Both the position numbers and the translations under genes were made by a program. 64,000 bases of DNA from Brasenia schreberi. Its lineage: Eukaryota; Streptophyta; Magnoliopsida; Nymphaeales; Cabombaceae. Under the pieces are notes generated by a model. That model ran no database searches and was not told where the DNA came from. It saw nothing but the letters and a program-made list of their open reading frames with translations. Shown here piece by piece: positions 58,519 to 64,000 of the stretch. Position 1 is the first letter of the stretch; each line of letters starts with the position of its first letter. The stretch is from the NCBI GenBank assembly GCA_036023115.1, contig JAYKKT010000041.1, forward strand, positions 5,109,501 to 5,173,500. The letters are read 5' to 3'.

Positions 58519-58797
58519 ATATATGTAACAGTTATATTTGGTTTATTTTATTTCTTCTTTTTTCTTGTTTCCAAGTTGTTTGTTCCTTCTTTTGCTTTAT
58601 GTTATCTTGCTTTTTCCTATACTTATTCCTTGGAGTGTAGACTCTTACGCCACCTTGTTTTGCTTCATCAAAAAGTGTAATGATATTAACTTCTTTATCC
58701 ATCAAGCTTGGGCCTTCAGCTAAGCAATTTATTGTCATTAAAATGACGATAAGTTAATTTTTACGGCTTCATGACAATAAGATACTCTTTCTCGTAG

Positions 58798-58978
58798 GTG
58801 GATAACGGACAGCCGAGATGAGTATACTAAGGAGCGTCTGGATGCTGTTTGTGATGAATTTAAGTTGTACCGCTGCCATACAATTATGAACTGCACCCGT
58901 GCTTGTCCCAAGGGTTTGAATCCAGGGAAGATGATCGCAAATATCAAGAAGCTTCAGGTCTCAGTAGGGGGGATTTAG
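58798..58978 (+). CDS. SDH2: Succinate dehydrogenase iron-sulfur subunit, exon 2
   Basis: Completes codon 225 and encodes residues 226-284: [31 protein letters not shown] and [12 protein letters not shown], stop TAG at 58976. C251, C257 and C261 complete the 3Fe-4S and 4Fe-4S sites begun in exon 1. The total of 284 residues is normal for plant SDH2. Residue 243 is Cys where family members usually have Asn (AVNDEF); this position is not a cluster ligand. Expected partners are SDH1 (flavoprotein) and the membrane anchors SDH3 and SDH4, none of which are in this window. Confidence 0.95.
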
Positions 58979-59842
58979 ATAGATGAGCGTATAGCCAAAT
59001 ATTTCATCTACTTTTGGCAACTTTCATCTGCTGGGTCTTCACTTTATAAATAAGGATCTGCTGTACCCTCATCTGGTCCCCTTGTTCATTATAACCGTTT
59101 GCTTGGTGGGGTTTGTAGGATATGCTGTTTCAATAAGCGTCTGTTTTCATTCTCTTAATGGTTTACAGTTCCACCTCCATTTGGTGGATTTGACTGTTGG
59201 CGATACATTTTCATCATGTACGTCAGGATTTCATGTATAAGTCTGAACTACTTAAGCAAGTGTTTATTTTTACCGTTGCAAGTTTGGCTTACTGAGAATA
59301 TATCAAATTACCAGTGTGGGAATGTCTGACAGATGCAGGCTGTTCAAGTGATATTATCTTTTATTTTTTTTTGGTGGTAAGAAAACATTCTCTGTTTCAA
59401 AAAGCATTTGCAGACTGTTCATCTCATTTCTAACCTGTGTTTGATCTTGCAGTTGCCACTAGAAGGCCTTGCTTGTCCGTTTTCAGATTTATTGAGCTTC
59501 TATGTAGCACAACTGATTCTGATAACGAGCCCTTGAGCTTGTTTTAGGTTTTTTGTTTCTGCATAGTCTCTCGAGTTCATCTAGGCACATTCAAATAGAA
59601 AGTACAAGGCCTTTCGAGTTCTACCTAACGTGTTGAAGAGCTCTTAAGCTTGATATGCCATTTTGTGTTTCTCCTGTTATAGTTTGAGCTGTCGTGTGGG
59701 AGAACCTTCGTTCTATGAATCCGCTTAGAAGTCTTCCAAGGATGTTAGAAAGTTATATTCGAGCTTGTTTCAGAGGCAATCTTTTGTGGCATGCAGTTTG
59801 GACTCGGGAAGATGAAGGGATGATTCTTTTCTTTATTGTCCT
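58979..59842 (+). other. SDH2 3' UTR and downstream spacer
   Basis: No further coding. The 3' UTR probably ends within a few hundred bases; no poly(A) site can be fixed. Confidence 0.45.
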
Positions 59843-59869
59843 TGTGTATGATGAACCCTCTCCGGTGTA

Positions 59870-60005
59870 AACCTTTGGTGGTGGCGAGCAGTACCCTTTA
59901 AGTGCTCCACCTCATAAAACCATGCCACGTTCGCAACATGAAGGATCGAACCTGCGGTGTCTGCTGCCAATGTGATTGTCCGCACCCCTGTGCTACATGA
60001 GCAGC
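59870..60005 (-). mobile_element. Candidate tRNA-headed SINE
   Basis: On the minus strand an A-box-like TAGCACAGGGG (59995-59985) is followed 43 bases later by a B-box GGTTCGATCC (59952-59943). This is the usual spacing of an RNA polymerase III promoter in tRNAs and SINEs. No tRNA cloverleaf can be folded by eye, so a SINE head is more likely. Its 3' end and target duplication were not found. Confidence 0.45.
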
Positions 60006-60795
60006 TGCTGTGCTGGCTCTTTCATGAATATTTGCAGATACACCTTTTCCATATCCTTGCATTGCTTTGACTGGGCTCATACACAAAGATGTTTCTTCTC
60101 GAGAGATCTGTTTCTGCTTCGTGGTGCTAGAACTGCAGGCCTAGACCCGCATTGAATTGCAAGCATAGTTCTTTGGAACCATGGTTCTATGCTAGCAATG
60201 GGTTCCGTATTTGATGAATGATGGAACTTTGAACTGTAAGCACCAAAAATCAAGATTCAGTTCTGGAATCTTGTATCAAAGGCAAAAGTCTCAAAAGAGA
60301 TTCCTACCTACTGAACGCAAGCTGCTAGGTTATCAAAAACCTTCTAAGCAGAAACAGCTTGACCTTAAAAATGTTAATAAGAAAAATAAATTGAATCCAA
60401 ACGCTTATCTAGTTGAGTGATTTGAAAGCACAAAACTATATGATCAACCTGTTAGAGTTAATAGGGCCATTTTAGCTTTCTATTTTACACTATGGTAGGT
60501 AAAATGTTTGTCATACATATTTCTTATCATGCAGCTAGAGCTTTAGTAGCTGTTCCACAGTGACGAACGCTTACTATAGGATTGAACTCATGTAGCTAAC
60601 TTTGAATCCTAACAACTGCTTATGATGAACCATAAATGCCTGATTATGTCCTAATCACCAATCAAAATAGCCTTGTCTTTTGATTAATCATTTTGTAACG
60701 AAGATAGGCAAGTGTCTCTCATTCCAAGTTGGAATTCCATCCAGTGGCTTCAGCTCAATTATTTCAGGAGAGAGATTAGGAAAATGTGTTGACAG
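60006..60795. other. Spacer, nothing recognised
   Basis: A 69-codon Lys/Gln-rich frame on the + strand (60211-60420) has no recognised features. Confidence 0.3.
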
Positions 60796-60985
60796 AAAGA
60801 TATTAGCCTTTTGTTCTTGGCAAGCTTGGTAGAGAACTCGTGCCATTCAAGTCGAAGGTTCTCTTAAGTTGACACCGTAGCCAACAGGGTAAAGATATTA
60901 GCCTTTTGTTCTTGGCAAGTTTGGTAGAGAACTCGTGCCATTCAAGTTGAAGGTTCTCTTAAGTTGACACCGTAGCCAACAGGGT
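60796..60985. repeat. Two-copy 95-bp tandem duplication
   Basis: Bases 60796-60890 and 60891-60985 (both starting aaagatattagcc and ending caacagggt) differ at only about two positions (agcttgg/agtttgg, gtcgaag/gttgaag), so the duplication is recent. Confidence 0.95.
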
Positions 60986-61629
60986 CATGTCTCCTTGTAA
61001 AATTTTACCCTTTTTGTTGAAGAGAATAAAGAGGAAAAGAATGAAACTTTTGAGTGAAAGTTCCATCATAACTATGTAAGTGTTACCAGCTTTGTGATGC
61101 CAAAGAGGTGTTCAAAGGATAAATGAAGGAAAAATTATTATAAGAATTTCTAGACCTAACAGTTTGCTCTATTTTTTGTTTATTAATAGACAAGAGACGG
61201 TGTTTTATGTCAAAATTTATGAAACAAATGCCTTTAAAGCCTCCACCAGAAGACTTTGCTAGTGCATCATAAATACAATGGCTATTGGCCAACCCTTGCT
61301 CAATGAACCCAAAACCCCTATGAGGCCCCTTCCTAGTGATGCTTTGGAATGTCAAAACCATACGAATCTAGTACTGACTGATATGTACACTAGCGATGAG
61401 CAGGGGGCGGATTGCATAACATGATATTACTTAGAAATATTTATGATAATCAAATAAGAAAGAATAAATGATATAAAACCAAAAATATGCAAAACTAAAA
61501 AAGATTAAGCTGCTCTACTCTTTACAATAAGAAATTTAAAAAAAAGAAATCAAGTTGTTTCTTAATCGTTTCACATAAGGCCTAAGATCAAATAAAAATC
61601 CCTAAATTGTTTAAACAATAATGAAGAAC
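60986..61629. other. Spacer, nothing recognised
   Basis: The minus-strand frame 61083-61361 (92 codons) contains GPHRGFGFIEQGLANSHC and GFKGICFINFDIK but matches no family I know. It may be chance or a decayed element. Confidence 0.25.
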
Positions 61630-61865
61630 TCCACTAAGAAGGTAGAAAGTCATTTGGGAGTGGTATCAATATATGACAAAATGAGATAAAATCGTTTAAG
61701 ATAGTTTGAACACATAGAAAGAAGACTAAAGGAAGCTTCGGTAAGAAGATATGAGAAACTAGGCTGCAAAAATGTTAAAAGAAGAAAACTACAAAGTGTT
61801 GGAAGGAAATAATATAGAATGATTTAGCTTATATTGAGTTAAATGTTAGCAAGGCACATGTAAAC
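61630..61865 (+). mobile_element. Decayed RTE 3' fragment
   Basis: Aligns by eye with RTE-1 11800-12010: tgggagtggtatcaatatat versus taggagtggcaccaatagag, atcgtttaagatagtttgaa, aaaagtgttggaaggaaata and tttagcttat...gttaa...gcacat. It lacks the extreme 3' tail. Many stops; old. Confidence 0.75.
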
Positions 61866-64000
61866 ACCCATAATACACAATTAAGGATAAACAATAATAC
61901 TTTTCTTAATCACAAAAATCTTGTATTTATTTTCAGCCAAAAGACAAGGCACTTCTTAATAGATTGATTTTTCACTACTTTGTATTCCTTTCTTATCTGC
62001 AATACTCTACTTCTTGTATCTTGAACAAGAATTATACCACTAAAGATCTACCCCATTTCAGCTACCATTCTTGAGGCTTTTTGAGGAATCAAATGGAATA
62101 CATTGATGAGAATTCCTAGGGCCCACAATTGCCTGGACCCTTTTAGGAACTCCTCTAAGGATTGGAGGTAAATGTCCTCTAGTATGCTTGTGCATGATCT
62201 ACCTCATTTCTAGACTCAAACCACCTAAGTGAGTTTTCATGCCAAAGTCAACGCATGGTGGACATCCACAAATGCACCACGCTCTTTTGGCATGCTTGGT
62301 TGGACCATCAAATTGGTTATGATTGATGATTATTAAAAAGTATCTATTACATGAACAACTCAAATTGATATTGGTCTGATGATTATTCTCCTAATATTTC
62401 ACTCTGGCCATCCTTATATAGAGTGGTTAAGGCAGTTTTGGAATAGTCCTTTCAAGTTTTGTTAATTTCCTTTTAAGAGTGGTTAAGGCAGTCTCACATT
62501 TCTTACCATATGTTATCAATTCTTTCATTTTCATAGGTCCTATGGCTTGTTTTCTAGAGTCTTCAGTGTCAATATAATTTTTGGTGTTAACATGTTAAAT
62601 ATTGCACTTGAGAATGTTGATTTTACTACATGAAAACCAACTCGGGTAGTTTGGATATACAAAGATGAGGTAAACGGAGTGTGAACATGCCTGAGGACAT
62701 TGACATGAGGAGTTTCTAAAAGGGTTCAAGCAATTGTTGTCCCATGCAAATCCTTAGTGAAGTACCTCCATTTGATTCTTCAAAAGCCTCAAGAATGAGC
62801 AAGGCAAATGGAGTAAATCTTGTGGGGCACGGTCCTGCATGCCATAATCAGTGGCTTGTGGTTGAGTTGCATAACTGCTGAAAAGGAGGGATTTTGGAAA
62901 TAATTTCACTATCAAAACATTGTAGAAATCCCACACGAATTGATATTTTCTTCGTAAGAAAATTGGGTATATTGCTGGCCGATTTTCCAACCATAATTGG
63001 TAGAGTTGCAATTCAGTTAGTTCCAGGAGATTTCTAGTTGAAGACACCACCTTTGGGCCGCCTCCTTGCTCTTTGAAGACCACCACATTAGGTTGAGATC
63101 AGTCATGGTTCGGTTGTGCAGAAAACAAGTCCAAATCAGGAGCCTAGTTGCTGCTTAGTGAATTGCATCACTAGGTCCATGGGTTGGTGGTGAAGCTCGC
63201 AACATTTATTGTTATGGGTGCACTCTCAGCTGAGACAAGTGTATCTCAGATCGGTGAAATTGTTGTAGCAGCTTGTGAGATTCGTGGTCCATATGATGGG
63301 AGCGGGTGTGACCCACATTCAGTCTCGTCTAACTACGGTCTGCCGTGAACCTACCTGCTTTTCACAAGACCATTTTGACGAAGCTCGCTCACATTTGCAT
63401 TGGTTCACATTTGCTACTAGTTGGGGCCCACCTTTCATCTCTTGGAACCTACATTTGGTCATTTGGGACCCACATTTGTTGTGTGAGGCCTACATTTGGT
63501 AGCGAGGCCCACATTTCATTAGTGAGACCTACTTAACTCTTGAGTATTTGCAGTCATATTTTAGTATTAAGACCCACTTATTTGATTGATAATTGTACTC
63601 ATTAATAAAACATGAAGTGATTGTAACTCTTGAGCATTTAGCATATATCTTATAACATTAAGAGACTTTTTTGGGTGACAAGTTATATTCATTAGTAGCA
63701 TATCATGAGTTACATCTTCACCATGTCTATATATAATAGTATTGCAAATAAGATTTATCCAATTTTCTCTCATTGTGCAAGTCCTTTCCTACTTAGTTTT
63801 TTCAAAAGAGTTTGCAAGTCCTATTATAGCGGTAATTGGATTTGCAAACTTCATGTTATTTGCTTTGTCGGTTTGTCTACAACTCTATTGTATTTGTGCA
63901 AGACTAACCGAGGGTCTTCGTTGTATCTTGAAGATTAATGTTTATCATGTCTCGAAGAATAGTGTTATTCTAACCTTCTTTTCATAATGGTAAATTCGAT
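61866..64000. other. Right-end spacer, nothing firm
   Basis: The minus-strand frame 62754-63086 (110 codons) and the + frame 63742-63987 (81 codons, hydrophobic) show no recognised domains. 63400-63530 repeats 'cc(c/t)acattt' phrases, as does 26600-26680; both may come from one LTR family. Confidence 0.3.

Larger units (their letters stand above)
53667..58797 (+). other. SDH2 intron, 5.1 kb, TE-filled
   Basis: Begins gttctg and ends cgtag. It contains Copia-3 (about 54600-56560), a hAT transposase start (56880-57000), RTE-4 (57001-58331) and a 42-bp RTE insertion (58477-58518). 53667-54600 is unique-looking. The intron splits arginine codon 225 (AG|G), and joining the exons restores [13 protein letters not shown] exactly as in the family. 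Confidence 0.92.

Noticed and set aside
53667..58797. A mitochondrial rps14 gene inside the SDH2 intron, as known in grasses
   Set aside because: No frame in the intron shows ribosomal protein S14 sequence; the contents are transposons and unique non-coding DNA.

Overview
This is nuclear DNA of a flowering plant. It is AT-rich and intron-containing, and about half of it is recognisable transposable-element sequence of plant type: Ty1/copia and Ty3/gypsy LTR elements with initiator-Met-tRNA primer sites, RTE-clade LINEs with a (TTG)n tail, and short hAT-type elements with 8-bp target duplications. The species cannot be named from the sequence. No tRNA, rRNA, CRISPR or bacterial features were seen.

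Only two host genes are well supported, both on the + strand. The first is the last two coding exons of a plant CCCH zinc-finger gene (17569-18174, two C-x8-C-x5-C-x3-H fingers). The second is a complete SDH2 gene for the mitochondrial succinate dehydrogenase iron-sulfur subunit: exon 1 at 52993-53666, a 5.1-kb intron full of transposon debris, and exon 2 at 58798-58978, giving 284 residues with all Fe-S cysteines present.

Layout. 1-1.2 kb: no gene supported. 1.2-12.3 kb: an old minus-strand Copia (Copia-0), split by a younger Copia (Copia-1, 2541-7414, TSD catat) and, inside its 5' LTR, by an RTE LINE (RTE-1, 9147-12090). 13.3-16.4 kb: a second, near-identical RTE (RTE-2). 17.6-18.2 kb: the CCCH exons. 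19.0-22.4 kb: a minus-strand RTE copy (RTE-3) with a large internal deletion, split by a 1.56-kb solo LTR. 22.4-26.2 kb: gypsy debris and two non-autonomous hAT-like elements. 27-33.9 kb: a gypsy pol remnant (Gypsy-1) split by another Copia (Copia-2, 28332-33348). 36.6-38.4 kb: a Tat-like gypsy RNase H-integrase remnant. 38364-41812: an LTR element with no retroviral genes that instead carries pieces resembling several host genes (NASP histone chaperone, FLX-like coiled coil, PPR protein). 42-49.9 kb: AT-rich decayed repeat DNA. 49891-50069: a miniature RTE derivative. 53-59 kb: SDH2, with Copia-3, a hAT transposase start, RTE-4 and a 42-bp RTE insertion in its intron. 59-64 kb: a tRNA-headed SINE candidate, a 95-bp tandem duplication, an RTE relic, and otherwise nothing recognised.

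The most interesting items are the gene-carrying LTR element and the RTE family. The RTE family shows near-identical copies with a shared frameshift, a deletion between 9-bp direct repeats, and miniature copies with clear target duplications.
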